Assembly: GCF_008710095.1 (NCBI RefSeq)
Contig: NZ_VYKJ01000012.1
Span: forward strand, 124,001 to 188,000
Direction: 5' to 3'
From: Affinibrenneria salicis
GTDB taxonomy: Bacteria; Pseudomonadota; Gammaproteobacteria; Enterobacterales; Enterobacteriaceae
Length of the DNA: 64,000 nt
In this document: positions 10,299 to 19,531 of the stretch, piece after piece
Numbering within the stretch: the stretch's first letter is position 1
How the letters are laid out: each line of letters begins with the position of its first letter
Notes under the pieces: generated by a model
The model's input: the letters and a program-made list of their open reading frames with translations, nothing else
What the model was told of the DNA's origin: nothing
The model's database searches: none
Position numbers and translations under genes: made by a program

Positions 10299-11564
10299 AT
10301 GAAAAATCTTCGCATTCCTCAAGCCACGTCGCCTTTGGCCACGTGGCTTCATTATCTTGAACACCTGCACGCGCAGTCGATCGATCTGGGACTGGAACGT
10401 ATTGCTCAGGTGGCCGAACGTCTGAATCTGCTGCGGCCGGCGCCGCGGATCTTTACCGTGGCCGGCACTAACGGTAAAGGCACCACCTGTCGTACGCTGG
10501 AAGCGATCCTGATCGCTGCCGGGCTGCGGGTTGGCGTTTATAGTTCTCCGCACCTGCTGCGCTATACCGAGCGGGTGCGTATCCAGAATGAAGAATTGCC
10601 CGAAGCGCGGCACAGCGAGGCGTTCGCCGCGATTGAAGCCGGGCGCGGCGGGGTTTCGCTGACCTATTTCGAGTTCGGCACGCTGGCCGCGCTGCATTTG
10701 TTCAGTCAGGCGCGGCTGGACGTGGTGATTCTGGAAGTCGGCCTCGGCGGGCGGCTGGACGCCACCAATATCGTCGATGCCGATGTGGCGGTGGTGACCA
10801 GCATCGCGCTGGATCATACCGACTGGCTCGGCGCCGATCGCGAAAGCATCGGGCGTGAGAAGGCGGGCATTTTCCGCGCCGCCCGGCCGGCGGTAGTGGG
10901 CGAGACGGATATGCCGGCGTCGATCGCCGCCGTCGCGCAAGAGAAGGGCGCGCGTCTGTACCGCCGCGATCGGGACTGGCGCATTGAGGCGCGCGCCGGG
11001 GGCTGGGACTGGCGCGTGCGCCAGGGCGACGGCGAGCTGACGCTGCGCGATCTGCCGTTGCCCGCGGTGCCGCTCGCCAATGCCGCCAGCGCGCTGGCGG
11101 CGCTGCACTACTCGCCGCTGTCCGTCGATGAGTCGGCTATCCGCCAGGGACTGCGGCAGGCCACCTTGCCCGGTCGTTTCCAACTGGCGGGAGAAAACCC
11201 CACGCTGATCCTGGATGTGGCGCACAATCCCCATGCGGCCGGCTATCTGGCCGAACGTCTGGCCGGGCTGCCGACCAGAGGACGCGTGCGCGCGGTGGTC
11301 GGCATGCTGGCGGATAAAGACATAGCCGGTACGCTGGCGCGCCTGCGGCCGCAGGTCGACGACTGGTACTGCGCGCCGCTGGAAGGGCCGCGCGGCGCCA
11401 GTGCGGAACTGCTGACCCGGCATCTGCCCGCCGCGCGTCAGTTCGCCGACGTGGCCAGCGCCTGGCGGCAGGCGATGGCGGACGCCGGCGAACAGGATAT
11501 CGTGCTGGTGTGCGGTTCGTTTCACACCGTGGCGCATGTGATGGATGAGCTGGACAAGAGGTAA
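10299..11564 (+). CDS. folC: Bifunctional dihydrofolate/folylpolyglutamate synthase
   Basis: Adds glutamate to dihydropteroate and then extends the gamma-glutamyl tail of folates. It is 421 residues, close to E. coli FolC. The Mur-ligase-type P-loop AGTNGKGTTCRTLEAIL begins near residue 55, followed by the substrate loop SSPHLLRYTERVRI and the DH-rich DVAVVTSIALDHTDWLG. The C-terminal ligase domain contains ILDVAHNPHAAGYLAERL. The stop is 3 bp before dedD, suggesting translational coupling. Confidence 0.96.
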   Translation: MKNLRIPQATSPLATWLHYLEHLHAQSIDLGLERIAQVAERLNLLRPAPRIFTVAGTNGKGTTCRTLEAILIAAGLRVGVYSSPHLLRYTERVRIQNEELPEARHSEAFAAIEAGRGGVSLTYFEFGTLAALHLFSQARLDVVILEVGLGGRLDATNIVDADVAVVTSIALDHTDWLGADRESIGREKAGIFRAARPAVVGETDMPASIAAVAQEKGARLYRRDRDWRIEARAGGWDWRVRQGDGELTLRDLPLPAVPLANAASALAALHYSPLSVDESAIRQGLRQATLPGRFQLAGENPTLILDVAHNPHAAGYLAERLAGLPTRGRVRAVVGMLADKDIAGTLARLRPQVDDWYCAPLEGPRGASAELLTRHLPAARQFADVASAWRQAMADAGEQDIVLVCGSFHTVAHVMDELDKR

Positions 11565-11567
11565 CCG

Positions 11568-12293
11568 ATGGCGAGTAAATTTCAGAACCGTCTGGCGGGG
11601 ACCATTATCCTGGTTGCACTGGGCGTGATTGTATTGCCTGGTTTACTGGACGGTAAAAAGAAGCATTACGAGGATGAGTTCGCGGCCATACCGCTGGTGC
11701 CGAAGCCCGGCGACAGCGATGAAATGGACGCATTGCCGCCGCTGAGCCAGTCATTGCCCAGCCAGCCGCCGGAGGGGGCGGAGGCCATGATGGACAGCGA
11801 CGATCAGGATGCGGCGGAAGACGGCGCGCCGGCGCGTCCGACCGCGCCCCAGACGCCGCCGCCCGTTGCGGTGACGCCGCCGGCGGTGGAGCGCCCGGTG
11901 CAGAAGCCGGTTCCCGCCGAGCCGAAACCGCAGCCGAAACCGGAAGCGAAGCCAAAACCGGAGGTTAAACCGGAGGTTAAACCGGAGCCGAAGCCGGAAA
12001 CGAAACCGGAACCCCGCACGGAAAGCAAAACGCCGGAAACCGCGCCGGTCGGCCAGGCCTGGGTGGTGCAGCTTGGTGCGCTGAAGAACGCGGATAAAGT
12101 TAACGAGATCGTGGCGAAGCTGCGTCTGTCGGGCTACCGGGCCTACACCGTGCCGGCGAATGCGGTGTCGGGACAGATTACCCGCATTTACGTCGGACCG
12201 GATGCGTCGAAGCAAAAAATGCAGTCGTCCCTGAGCGAACTGCGGCAGTTGACCGGCCTGAACGGACAGGTCAGGCCGTACGGCGTACGTTAA
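11568..12293 (+). CDS. dedD: DedD, SPOR-domain cell-division protein
   Basis: A bitopic inner-membrane protein that helps septal constriction and binds denuded septal peptidoglycan through its SPOR domain. The 241 residues comprise a short cytoplasmic N-terminus, a membrane segment (about 9-27, GTIILVALGVIVLPGLLDG), a long Pro/Lys/Glu-rich periplasmic linker (about 30-155), and the C-terminal SPOR domain (VVQLGALKNADKVNEIVAKL to the end). The linker carries near-tandem KPEP/KPEV repeats that make the DNA repetitive. Confidence 0.95.
   Translation: MASKFQNRLAGTIILVALGVIVLPGLLDGKKKHYEDEFAAIPLVPKPGDSDEMDALPPLSQSLPSQPPEGAEAMMDSDDQDAAEDGAPARPTAPQTPPPVAVTPPAVERPVQKPVPAEPKPQPKPEAKPKPEVKPEVKPEPKPETKPEPRTESKTPETAPVGQAWVVQLGALKNADKVNEIVAKLRLSGYRAYTVPANAVSGQITRIYVGPDASKQKMQSSLSELRQLTGLNGQVRPYGVR
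11925..12010 (+). repeat. Imperfect AAACCGGAG-type tandem repeat inside dedD
   Basis: A run of short related units (AAACCGGAG/GTT, AAACCGGAG/CCG and variants) encodes the alternating Lys-Pro-Glu linker of DedD. Two adjacent 12-base units are identical, so the stretch is prone to slippage that would lengthen or shorten the linker in frame. Confidence 0.6.
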
Positions 12294-12531
12294 GCGATCG
12301 TCGACCCGGCCTGAGCAACCTGTACCGTCGTCCCGGATCGATCATCCGGGACGGCGTCAGGGCGGGATGCCGGCGCGCCGACGCTAAAACGGCGCGTCGT
12401 CGGCCGTTCGCCTTAGCCGGGCGCGCGTGCGTTTCGTCCCGGCCGGAGGCGTTGGTTTGTCGGCCGGCGGTCTGCGCCGACCGCGCGGCCGTTCGCCGTT
12501 TTTTTGGCCGCTATCTGCGGGTAAATGTGCT

Positions 12532-12560
12532 ACGCAAACGTTTTCTTTTTCTGTTAGAAT
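12532..12560 (+). promoter_or_regulatory. PurR operator and promoter of cvpA-purF
   Basis: ACGCAAACGTTTTCTT at 12532-12547 is a perfect match to the known PurR operator (ACGCAAACGTTTTCNT). It is followed by a -10-like TAGAAT at 12555-12560, about 50 bp before cvpA. In E. coli the same arrangement represses cvpA-purF when hypoxanthine or guanine is bound to PurR. The remaining 12294-12531 shows only GC-rich inverted repeats and no gene that I can support. Confidence 0.92.
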
Positions 12561-12610
12561 GCGCCGCGACGGCTTAACCGTGTTAAAGCCGTTTGTGCTT
12601 AGGATAGTTC

Positions 12611-13102
12611 ATGAACTGGGTTGATTACGTCATTATTGGCATTACCGGATTCTCGGCTCTTGTCAGCCTGATCCGTGGTTTTGTGCGCGAAGCGCTTTCG
12701 CTGGTGACCTGGGGATGCGCGTTTTTTATTGCCAGTCACTACTACGCTTATCTTGCGGTCTGGTTTACCCGGTTTGAAGATGAGCTGGTGCGTAACGGCA
12801 TCGCCATTGCCATTCTGTTTATTGCCACGCTAATTGTCGGCGCTATCGTTAACTATGTTATTGGATCGCTGGTTGAGCGTACCGGATTGTCCGGCACCGA
12901 TCGGGTGCTGGGGATTTGTTTCGGGGCCTTGCGCGGGGTGCTGATTGTCTCCGCCATTTTGTTCTTTCTCGATACATTTACCGGCTTTTCGCAAAGCGCC
13001 GACTGGAAGCAATCGCAGTTGATCCCGCAGTTCAGCTATATTATCAGGTGGTTTTTTGACTATCTGCAAAGCACGTCGAGTTTTCTGCCGCGGCATATAT
13101 GA
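12611..13102 (+). CDS. cvpA: CvpA, colicin V production-associated membrane protein
   Basis: 163 residues with four hydrophobic segments (about 5-22, 30-48, 62-85, 101-120) and the CvpA signature WVDYVIIGITGFSALVSLIR at the N-terminus. It is an inner-membrane protein needed for colicin V export and linked to envelope-stress tolerance in enterics; the mechanism is unclear. It is the first gene of the PurR-controlled operon, 32 bp before purF. Confidence 0.95.
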   Translation: MNWVDYVIIGITGFSALVSLIRGFVREALSLVTWGCAFFIASHYYAYLAVWFTRFEDELVRNGIAIAILFIATLIVGAIVNYVIGSLVERTGLSGTDRVLGICFGALRGVLIVSAILFFLDTFTGFSQSADWKQSQLIPQFSYIIRWFFDYLQSTSSFLPRHI

Positions 13103-13134
13103 GCCGCGGTTAGCGCTGATGAGGAAAATACACC

Positions 13135-14652
13135 ATGTGCGGTATTGTCGGTATCGCCGGTTTTACACCGGTCAACCAGTCGATTTATGACGCGTTAACG
13201 GTGTTACAGCACCGTGGGCAGGATGCCGCGGGCATTGTTACTATTGATGCCCTGAATCGCTTCCGCTTGCGTAAAGCGAATGGTCTGGTGAAAGACGTGT
13301 TTGAAGCACGCCATATGCAGCGTCTGCAGGGGAATATGGGTATCGGGCATGTCCGCTATCCTACCGCGGGCAGTTCCAGCGCTTCAGAGGCGCAGCCTTT
13401 CTATGTAAACTCTCCGTACGGCATCACTCTGGCCCATAACGGAAATCTGACCAACGCACATGAACTGCGCAAAAAGTTATTTGAGCAGGGGCGGCGCCAC
13501 ATTAATACCACCTCGGACTCCGAGGTGCTGCTGAATATTTTTGCCGTTGAGCTGGACCGTTTTCAGCACTATCCGCTGGAAGCCGATAACATCTTCTCGG
13601 CGATTGCCGCCACTCACCGCCTGGTGCGCGGCGCTTACGCCTGCGTCGGCATGGTGATCGGCCACGGCCTGTTCGCCTTCCGCGATCCGAACGGCATTCG
13701 CCCGCTGGTGATCGGCAAACGCACGCTGGACGACGGCCGCGACGAATACATGGTCGCTTCTGAAAGCGTGGCGCTGGATACGCTGGGCTTCGAGTTCCTG
13801 CGCGATGTGGCGCCGGGCGAAGGGGTGTACATCACGGAGAAAGGGCAGCTGTTCACCCGCCAGTGCGCGGAAAATCCGAAAAGCAACCCCTGCCTGTTCG
13901 AATACGTCTATTTTGCCCGGCCTGATTCGTTTATCGACAAAGTTTCTGTCTACAGCGCCCGCGTGCGCATGGGCCAGAAACTGGGCGAAAAGATTGCCCG
14001 CCTCTGGGAAGAGCTGGATATCGATGTGGTGATCCCGATCCCGGAGACGTCCTGCGATATCGCGCTGGAAATCGCCCGCATTATCAATAAGCCATACCGC
14101 CAGGGGTTTGTGAAAAACCGCTATGTCGGGCGTACGTTTATTATGCCGGGCCAGCAGGCGCGGCGGAAATCGGTGCGGCGTAAGCTGAACGCCAACCGCG
14201 CCGAGTTTCGCGATAAAAACGTGCTGCTGGTGGATGACTCCATCGTGCGCGGCACCACGTCGGAGCAGATCGTGGAGATGGCGCGCGAAGCGGGAGCCAA
14301 ACGCGTGTATCTGGCCTCGGCCGCGCCGGAAGTGCGCTTCCCCAACGTCTACGGCATCGATATGCCGAGCGCCAACGAGCTGATCGCCCACGGGCGTGAA
14401 GTGGATGAAATCCGCGAGCTTATCGGTGCGGACGCGCTGGTGTTCCAGGACCTGAACGACCTGATTGACGCGGTGCGCGAGGATAACCCCGATATCGCGC
14501 AGTTCGAGTGTTCGGTGTTCAACGGTATTTACGTCACCAAAGATGTCGACCAGGGTTATCTCGACTATCTGGACGCGCTGCGTAACGATGATGCGAAGGC
14601 GCTGCAGGATCAGAACGAAGTCGAAGATCTGGAACTGCACAACGAAGGTTGA
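13135..14652 (+). CDS. purF: Amidophosphoribosyltransferase
   Basis: First committed step of purine synthesis: PRPP plus glutamine to 5-phosphoribosylamine. It is 505 residues, as in E. coli. The N-terminal nucleophile Cys directly follows Met ([10 protein letters not shown]). The glutaminase domain is followed by the phosphoribosyltransferase domain with the PRPP loop [14 protein letters not shown] (about 363-376). It is co-transcribed with cvpA under the upstream PurR box. In E. coli ubiX follows directly; here the exopolysaccharide island intervenes. Confidence 0.98.
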   Translation: MCGIVGIAGFTPVNQSIYDALTVLQHRGQDAAGIVTIDALNRFRLRKANGLVKDVFEARHMQRLQGNMGIGHVRYPTAGSSSASEAQPFYVNSPYGITLAHNGNLTNAHELRKKLFEQGRRHINTTSDSEVLLNIFAVELDRFQHYPLEADNIFSAIAATHRLVRGAYACVGMVIGHGLFAFRDPNGIRPLVIGKRTLDDGRDEYMVASESVALDTLGFEFLRDVAPGEGVYITEKGQLFTRQCAENPKSNPCLFEYVYFARPDSFIDKVSVYSARVRMGQKLGEKIARLWEELDIDVVIPIPETSCDIALEIARIINKPYRQGFVKNRYVGRTFIMPGQQARRKSVRRKLNANRAEFRDKNVLLVDDSIVRGTTSEQIVEMAREAGAKRVYLASAAPEVRFPNVYGIDMPSANELIAHGREVDEIRELIGADALVFQDLNDLIDAVREDNPDIAQFECSVFNGIYVTKDVDQGYLDYLDALRNDDAKALQDQNEVEDLELHNEG

Positions 14653-14664
14653 TTGACGGATAGG

Positions 14665-14687
14665 GCCAGCGTCTCGCTGGCGCCTTT
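14665..14687 (+). terminator. Hairpin after purF
   Basis: A 7-bp perfect stem GCCAGCG/CGCTGGC with a TCT loop starts 12 bp after the purF stop and is followed by GCCTTTCT. The tail is weak, so this may be an mRNA end-stabilising hairpin. Confidence 0.4.
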
Positions 14688-14911
14688 CTGTGCCGCCGCC
14701 CCCCGCACAAGCGGGAGCCGTGCGGCGGTGTCGGATACGCAGGCGCCGCCAACGAGCCTGAGTGACGTCATTCTTTTGAGCTTGCTGACCGCGTCGGCGC
14801 TGAGCCGGGGATACCGGGATCTGCCGCGCCGGAGGGCGATCCGTCGGTTAACGTCGCTACGCTCCTTGCCGCGATCTTCCTGATAACGAACGCCGTCGTC
14901 AGTCTGAAGGG

Positions 14912-14940
14912 AAGGGGCGCCAGCCCCTTTCTTTTTTCTT
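14912..14940 (+). terminator. Strong intrinsic terminator downstream of purF
   Basis: Stem AAGGGGC/GCCCCTT with loop GCCA is followed by TCTTTTTTCTT on the + strand. It stops transcripts from cvpA-purF before the convergent polymerase gene. The interval 14653-15008 otherwise contains several GC-rich inverted repeats and no supportable gene. This is probably the left boundary of the inserted polysaccharide island. Confidence 0.8.
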
Positions 14941-15008
14941 CCCTGTTCGCATTTTCCCTCCGGTCCCGCAGGTTTTCCCGCTCTCCATCGTTTTACCCGC
15001 CGTCGGCA

Positions 15009-16280
15009 TCAGATCGCAGCGGCGTCGCCGGCGATGCCCAGCTTACTGAGCACCGTCGGCAGGCTATCCGTCAGCAGCGATTGCAGGTCGCCGAACCAGA
15101 ACTGCTGTACGCCGATCTGATTAATATACAGGTAAGAGGCGACGCCGAGCGAAAAACAGAGTATGGCCAGCAGCGTGCGGCTGACGTCGTCCCTGAGCTG
15201 GCCGCAGACCAGCACCATATAGATCAGCACAAAGATCATCATATTGAACGAGTAGCGGTTTGACACTTCGGCAAAGCTGCGGGTGGTGAAGAAAATCGCG
15301 CAGTTGTAGAGGAACATCAGGCGCACCGCGCCGGCCGTGCGGCTGAAGTCGGGGGAGGCGGCGCGCAGCCGGAGACGGCTAAAGATAAACAGGCATTCCA
15401 CCACGCCGATGTACAGCAGGGTCACCATGATTTTGCGCGCCGGATCGTTGCCGTAGTCGCCGCTGACGTAAGCCTCGGCGCGGGTGGCAAGAAAATCGTT
15501 GCCGACGACGGCCAGCAGTTTCGGCATCAGCATACTGCCGGCCAGGTAGCAGAGTGCGAAAATGCCCAGGGCGGTCAGGGTGTTGACGTTTTTCATCCGC
15601 TGCGGCAGCAGCAGCCACGGCAGGAACAGGCAGGCCGAAAAATGGCTCAGCGAGGCCAGTATAATCCATAGCAGCATGTCGCGCCGGCGCCGGCAGGATA
15701 CCGCCAGCACCAGGAAGGAGAGCGCCAGCCCCTGTCGCAGCAGGTTACCGTATAGCCCCTGAAAGTTGTACTGACAGCAGAACAGGAACAGGATTGCGAC
15801 AAACCACCGGCGCGACAGGCGGTAGACGCCGATCGCCAGCACCGAGAAACTGACGATGAAGACGACGGCGAACGCCGCGTTATTGACGCCGACCAGGCTG
15901 GCGCTCAGTTTAAACAAAAAGTGGGAGAGAAAATCCGTGCCGCTAAATCGCTGCAGCCATTCCAGCAGACTATAGCCGCTGCCCAGCTGCATCTCGAGAT
16001 AATAATTGACCTTGTCGTTCATGATCGGCTCGAGATTTTTGCTGGCCAGCGGCACGACGGCGGCTAGCGTCAGGAGCGCAAAAGCCGCGGCGTTGAGGGT
16101 ATTGCCGGATTGCCGGCGCAGGATTGTCGCGGCGCTGATCAGACCGACGCAGACCACCGTGGCAATATAGGGCGCGATATAAAAGGCGAGCGCGGCCAGC
16201 GACCATAGCAGCCAGCGAGCGGCCTGGGCCATTAATTGGTCGGCGGGGGCCGCGCCGCAATGGCTGGCCGGGTTCAGCAT
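15009..16280 (-). CDS. EpsG-family / Wzy-like polysaccharide polymerase
   Basis: 423 residues with 10-12 predicted membrane segments. The central part resembles the EpsG family, which includes Wzy-type O-unit and exopolysaccharide polymerases: a periplasmic loop after NYYLEMQLGSGYSLLEWL, then the conserved GNLLRQGLALSFLVLAV (the RQ-x-A-x-S signature) and LASLSHFSACLFLPW with a conserved His. It would join lipid-linked repeat units in the periplasm. It is encoded on the opposite strand from the other polysaccharide genes and lies outside the ops-controlled operon, so it must be expressed from its own promoter in the AT-rich gap to its right. Confidence 0.75.
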   Translation of the reverse strand: MLNPASHCGAAPADQLMAQAARWLLWSLAALAFYIAPYIATVVCVGLISAATILRRQSGNTLNAAAFALLTLAAVVPLASKNLEPIMNDKVNYYLEMQLGSGYSLLEWLQRFSGTDFLSHFLFKLSASLVGVNNAAFAVVFIVSFSVLAIGVYRLSRRWFVAILFLFCCQYNFQGLYGNLLRQGLALSFLVLAVSCRRRRDMLLWIILASLSHFSACLFLPWLLLPQRMKNVNTLTALGIFALCYLAGSMLMPKLLAVVGNDFLATRAEAYVSGDYGNDPARKIMVTLLYIGVVECLFIFSRLRLRAASPDFSRTAGAVRLMFLYNCAIFFTTRSFAEVSNRYSFNMMIFVLIYMVLVCGQLRDDVSRTLLAILCFSLGVASYLYINQIGVQQFWFGDLQSLLTDSLPTVLSKLGIAGDAAAI

Positions 16281-17182
16281 GGTTTAATTCCGTGGTTAAT
16301 TCTTCTGACGGGCAAACTAGCATGGTCACCGGTCTGACCACAGTGAGTTTTAGTGAAAACCGGCAAATTTTATATTTTACGCCGGGCGGGGCGCGATTCG
16401 TCGGCCGTCCGGATGCGTTTTCTCCATGCAGGATGATGGCCTGCCGTGGGTGCAAACGGTCAGCGAAAATGTCGACCGTGCCGGACGGCCACGCGATTTT
16501 TCAGACCGGATCGCGCCGCTCGGTTGCCTTTCGCTATTATGTAAAAATAAAGTTAATTAAAAGATCTATATTAACGAGAATTGGCCGGAATTGCCGTCGT
16601 AATTTATTCAGCGCCGGGGTTAAATTAGCCTAAGCGTTAATGCTCAGGTGAAATAGTATAAAGAATCAGGCGGCAAGACCCCGGTAGTCACAGTAATTTT
16701 TGACGATATGGTTTCATAAATTTTACCAAAATCCCTCTTGTGGCAGCATATTATCTGGTTTTAATTCAAATTAATCGATCAAATCAGATAACTCTCATTT
16801 TGTTTCGGCTGTCATTTTGTAGGCTGTCTGGCGATCGGATTAAACAAAATAACCGAATAATTATTCGCCGTATTGTATGAAATTTCACAATTTTACCTGA
16901 TTTAAAGAATGCGAATTATTTTCATTTGATTCTAAATCAAGAGATTACGGTGATTTACTACGCCAGCAGAGGTAAGGGAAGGCAATGTTGTCAACAGGGA
17001 AAATGAGTCGTTTATCCAACCCATTTCTTTTCCAGATAGAGTATGTGAAAAAATGAAATTAACATTTTTTATAAAAATAAACAGTACTGGAATGCACTCT
17101 GTTGAGCTTACATTTAAATTCTTGAATATTTTTTCATATTTATATACAAAATGTGCAGGGTAGGCACGCTAAGGAAATTAAA
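16281..17182. other. AT-rich intergenic region between the polymerase and ToxR-like genes
   Basis: About 900 bp, much more AT-rich than the flanking core, especially after 16530. It carries the divergent promoters for the polymerase gene (minus) and the membrane-bound regulator gene (plus). I found no open reading frame with coding character. It contains many A/T tracts, consistent with silencing by H-NS-type proteins. No precise operator can be assigned. Confidence 0.5.
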
Positions 17183-18004
17183 GTGAATCTTGATAGAAAA
17201 ATAAAGATTAGGAATCTTGACGTGATTATTCCCTCAGGCGAAAAGTCACATCTTCGCTGGAAGGAGTATCAGATACTTTCACTTCTTATAGCCCGATCGC
17301 CGGAACTGGTGACGCGTACGGAAATTATAGAAAACACCTGGAAGGGAACTTATTGTTCAGATTCAACGATAAATCAGACAATTAAATCTATTCGGCAGAA
17401 AATAGGCGACAGCGAACATACGCTTATCAGAACCATTCCTCGCCTGGGGTATAAGATAGAGAATCAAGAGGTATTTCACTTTACGACGGAGGAAAAAGTT
17501 AATGATGAGGATAAAATAATTGAACTGAATCAGGATGTAATCAGTGAGGAACAAGAGGAAATATCCGAAAAACCACATCAGGATGATAAAGGTATGCGGG
17601 AAGAGATAATTAAGCATGCGGAAGAGCGGGAAACGGTATATAAGGAGCGTGCCGTACATGAAACGATAAAGCAATCAACCGTGCGCCACTGTGCTTTCGG
17701 CCGGAAACATTTTTTCCGATTAACCGGCGGCAGGCTGGTAAAATGCCTGACTATGCTGGCGCTGTTGCTGGTTATTTCACATTTTTCATACGTACTGGGC
17801 AACCAGACGCGTCCTCCGGTTATCACTGATATACAAAACAATACCCGGGTAGTGATGACGTTGACGCTGAACGATCCGCTGAACAACAGTTCGCAAACCC
17901 TGCTTTGTCTGTATCAGACGAAAGACAGCGCGATGATGACCGGGTCGATAATGGAATGTGTCCGAACGCCGGTGGGGCCGATTACCGTGTTCTACTATCT
18001 TTGA
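17183..18004 (+). CDS. ToxR/CadC-like transmembrane transcriptional regulator
   Basis: A 273-residue protein. The N-terminal ~95 residues form an OmpR/PhoB-type winged helix (LRWKEYQILSLLIARSPE, the recognition region STINQTIKSIRQKIGD, and the wing IRTIPRLGYKI). A long Glu-rich linker (about 100-165) leads to a basic stretch and one membrane segment (about 188-207, TMLALLLVISHFSYVLG). The short periplasmic tail has two Cys residues (SQTLLCLYQT and IMECVRTP) that could form a disulfide, as in ToxR. It should bind DNA from the membrane and respond to a periplasmic signal. GTG 17183 is preferred over GTG 17153 because AAGGA lies 7 bases before it. It is AT-rich relative to the core, which suggests acquisition by transfer. 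The target is unknown; the polysaccharide genes on both sides are candidates. Confidence 0.8.
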   Translation: MNLDRKIKIRNLDVIIPSGEKSHLRWKEYQILSLLIARSPELVTRTEIIENTWKGTYCSDSTINQTIKSIRQKIGDSEHTLIRTIPRLGYKIENQEVFHFTTEEKVNDEDKIIELNQDVISEEQEEISEKPHQDDKGMREEIIKHAEERETVYKERAVHETIKQSTVRHCAFGRKHFFRLTGGRLVKCLTMLALLLVISHFSYVLGNQTRPPVITDIQNNTRVVMTLTLNDPLNNSSQTLLCLYQTKDSAMMTGSIMECVRTPVGPITVFYYL

Positions 18005-18065
18005 GTCCGGCGCAAGACGGGTAAATCGTTACCTGTAATTGGCCAGGTAATACCAACATGTAAAT

Positions 18066-18196
18066 ATTATACCCGCCATATTTTACGCTGCTGGTGCATT
18101 GGCTGCTTGAGTTGAGACGAATCACTTACCTGAGTGAGCGCATTGGGATTCACTTTCTTGCCGCCTTTCTGAAACTCGAATTATATAGAGTATAGA
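18066..18196 (-). repeat. Palindromic dispersed repeat, copy A (complete, ~130 bp)
   Basis: Read on the minus strand it starts with CTATACTCTATATAATTCGA, passes GGCGGCAAG and AGTGAATCCCAATGC, and ends near GGCGGGTATAATA. This is the layout of a small non-autonomous element with imperfect terminal inverted repeats (TATAC-TC...TTC-AGTTGCAGG type) that I recall from many enterobacterial genomes. It occupies most of the gap between the membrane-bound regulator and the epimerase. Related copies or parts lie at 25061, 33809-34153, 51965-52302 and 59264-59488. Confidence 0.7.
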
Positions 18197-18400
18197 TGTC
18201 TGAGGCGTTGAAACTGGAAGCAATAAAAATGACATTTCACCTTCAGCGATGATTTCATCACTTATAATGAACGTTATTTTATTATTTGTTATTTGAAAGT
18301 ACGGGATGAATTGTCCAGTCTGGTTGCTATTACGAATATTTAGTGTCTGTCTTGTTATGGGCAGGAAATATTGGGAACCTGATTGAGTGACAATTTTATT

Positions 18401-19363
18401 ATGGATAAGCGTAAAGTGGCTATTATTGGTGGCTCCGGATTTATCGGGACAAGACTGGCGAAGCGTCTTAGCGCCCGTTCCGATCTAACGCTGACCATCA
18501 TTGACAAACGTAAGAGTGAACATTTTCCTGATTTATACCAGTTTGGCGATGTGACAAAACCTGAAACGCTGAAGCAACCGCTGCGTGGATGCGACGCCAT
18601 TATCAATCTGGCGGCGGAACATCACGATAATGTCGACCCTATTTCTCTGTATTATCAGGTGAATGTCGACGGCGCGCGCAATGTATGTCAGGTCGCTTCG
18701 GCGCTTAATATCCCACAGATTATTTTCACCTCTTCGGTGGCGGTGTATGGTTTTGTCAGCAAAGAAACGGGTGAAGAAGGACGTTTCAACCCCTTTAATC
18801 ATTATGGCAAGTCTAAACTGGAGGCCGAATACGTTTATGAGGCCTGGCATAAAACAGAGTCATCGCGCCGCCTGACGATTATTCGCCCAACCGTGGTATT
18901 TGGCGAGGATAACCGAGGCAATGTTTATAACCTGTTCCGGCAAATCGCCAGCGGCTGGTTTGTAATGATTGGCAGCGGAAATAATATGAAATCCATGGCC
19001 TACGTGGAGAATATCGCGGCCCGTCTTGAATATGCGCTGGATCAGCAGCCATCTTATCAAATTAGCAACTATGTGGATAAACCGGATTTCACCATGAATC
19101 AGCTGGTCGATATTATCTCTGCCGCGTTGGGCAGAAATAATAAGACTATTCGTATTCCCTATTTCTTCGGTTTATGCGCAGCCAGCGTTTTGGATGTGCT
19201 GAGTAAAATAATTCATAAGAAATTTCCCGTCAGCCGCGTACGCGTACAGAAATTCTGTGCCCGGACGCAATTTAAAACCAATGTTAACAGCGACTTTGTC
19301 GCGCCGGTCAACCTTAATTTGGCAATTGAAAAAACAATCAAACATGAATTTATTAACAAATAA
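18401..19363 (+). CDS. NAD-dependent sugar-nucleotide epimerase/dehydratase (extended SDR)
   Basis: 320 residues with the N-terminal NAD motif VAIIGGSGFIGTRLAKRL, the SDR serine TSSVAVYG and the catalytic YGKSK (Tyr/Lys), plus the EDNRGNVYNL segment after IIRPTVVFG. It probably epimerises or dehydrates a UDP- or dTDP-linked sugar that feeds the polysaccharide. ATG 18401 is used. A TTG at 18383 would add six residues, but neither has a strong ribosome-binding site. It lies just before, and therefore outside, the JUMPStart/ops element. The exact substrate is not identifiable. Confidence 0.78.
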   Translation: MDKRKVAIIGGSGFIGTRLAKRLSARSDLTLTIIDKRKSEHFPDLYQFGDVTKPETLKQPLRGCDAIINLAAEHHDNVDPISLYYQVNVDGARNVCQVASALNIPQIIFTSSVAVYGFVSKETGEEGRFNPFNHYGKSKLEAEYVYEAWHKTESSRRLTIIRPTVVFGEDNRGNVYNLFRQIASGWFVMIGSGNNMKSMAYVENIAARLEYALDQQPSYQISNYVDKPDFTMNQLVDIISAALGRNNKTIRIPYFFGLCAASVLDVLSKIIHKKFPVSRVRVQKFCARTQFKTNVNSDFVAPVNLNLAIEKTIKHEFINK

Positions 19364-19473
19364 ATTCACCTGTTTTTAACAAGCGCAATTTATCGCCGCC
19401 TGAGGCGGATACATAGCGGTATTACCCGACGACGCCCCCGTGCGCGTTGTCCGGGATATCGGGTCGTTTTTTG

Positions 19474-19511
19474 TAGCGCATTGGGAGCTGTAAACCCAGG
19501 GGCGGTAGCGT
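19474..19511 (+). promoter_or_regulatory. JUMPStart region with ops element (RfaH recruitment site)
   Basis: GGCGGTAGCGT at 19501-19511 is the exact operon-polarity-suppressor (ops) core. It is preceded by GGGAGCTGTAAACCCAGG, which matches the longer JUMPStart sequence found before O-antigen, capsule and colanic acid operons. In the established mechanism, RNA polymerase pauses at ops and loads RfaH, which suppresses Rho termination and helps translation of the long downstream operon. It sits 21 bp before the WecA-like gene, inside the leader. Confidence 0.93.
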
Positions 19512-19531
19512 ACTTACTCGCTGGAGGAACA

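Noticed and set aside
14653..15008. Small coding frame after purF
   Set aside because: The frame overlaps two terminator hairpins and several GC palindromes and has no start signal or recognisable domain.
16910..16932. Fur-box-like GCGAATTATTTTCATTTGA upstream of the ToxR-like gene
   Set aside because: Only about 11 of 19 positions match the Fur consensus, in an AT-rich context where such matches are expected by chance.
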